Translations under genes and position numbers: made by a program
In this document: piece by piece, positions 63,909 through 64,000 of the stretch
How positions within the stretch are numbered: position 1 is the stretch's first letter
How the letters are laid out: every line of letters starts with the position of its first letter
Source of the DNA: Deinococcus radiophilus
Lineage (GTDB): Bacteria; Deinococcota; Deinococci; Deinococcales; Deinococcaceae
Length of the DNA stretch: 64,000 nucleotides
Assembly (NCBI RefSeq): GCF_020889625.1
Contig: NZ_CP086381.1
Coordinates: 229,587 to 293,586, forward strand
Reading direction: 5' to 3'
The notes under the pieces: model-generated
Databases searched by the model: none
What the model was told of the DNA's origin: nothing
Seen by the model: only the letters and a program-made list of their open reading frames with translations

Positions 63909-64000
63909 AAAGAGAAGTTAATGTTGGGGGTCATGCGGATTTGTCACAGGGGATGGGCGCAGACCCACGCAGACCTGAGTGGCAAAGTGCGCTGTGGTAG

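Noticed and set aside
63909..64000. Another gene at the right edge
   Set aside because: The last 90 bases show no start with a ribosome site; too short to judge.

Overview
The window looks like chromosome of a Deinococcus species. It is GC-rich, with gene families typical of that genus: an unlinked small HNH protein, an LC7/DUF4388 signalling set, a hemE-hemH-hemY cluster and kynurenine genes. Many genes start 5 to 10 bases after a TANNNT promoter box, with no ribosome binding site; such leaderless transcripts are common in Deinococcus. The species cannot be fixed from the sequence. I saw no tRNA, rRNA or CRISPR array.

Layout. 1-3.7 kb: cell-surface sugar genes (a sugar transferase cut by the window edge, a DegT-type aminotransferase, a PglF/CapD-type dehydratase). 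3.8-7.0 kb: a DNA-repair pair in which a photolyase reads in frame, without a stop, into uracil-DNA glycosylase, followed by a MarR regulator and an HNH protein. 7.4-11.1 kb: a secreted cell-wall amidase, dihydrolipoyl dehydrogenase and a DUF421 membrane protein. 11.1-21.6 kb: a seven-gene chemosensory operon on the minus strand (receiver, CheW, two chemoreceptors, hybrid CheA, degenerate receiver-PATAN, receiver-LC7), built like cyanobacterial Pix or proteobacterial Pil-Chp systems and lacking CheR/CheB. 21.7-27.8 kb: an unknown protein, a methyltransferase, a Ca2+/Na+ exchanger, an MMPL exporter and a PNPOx-fold protein. 28.0-31.8 kb: an operon that fits pipecolate/aminoadipate (lysine) catabolism. 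31.9-36.7 kb: a diguanylate cyclase, a lipoprotein 5'-nucleotidase and an acyl-CoA dehydrogenase. 36.7-43.1 kb: a TetR regulator facing a YhgE/Pip membrane protein across a clear operator, then a serine hydrolase, DUF554 and SGNH hydrolase. 43.3-47.8 kb: heme synthesis and DedA. 47.9-50.8 kb: rsgA and a DUF4388-GTPase-LC7 operon that shares domains with the chemosensory cluster. 50.9-54.9 kb: a small lipoprotein, a PTS IICBA sugar transporter behind a structured leader, and an EamA transporter.

55.0-59.4 kb is the accessory island. Two 1151-bp IS4-family copies lie in inverted orientation. The left one carries a 1227-bp IS3-family element with a 4-bp target duplication. Between them sit two overlapping, related, low-complexity reading frames, the second cut by the right IS. 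A decayed SDR gene abuts the right IS. 59.5-64 kb: an unknown protein, kynB translationally coupled to a protein made of about six 21-residue repeats, a DsbA-fold protein, kynU and a lytic transglycosylase.

The most notable items are the photolyase-UDG read-through fusion, the two LC7/PATAN signalling loci, the reading frames trapped between the IS copies, the repeat protein coupled to kynB, and the hairpin leader of the PTS gene.
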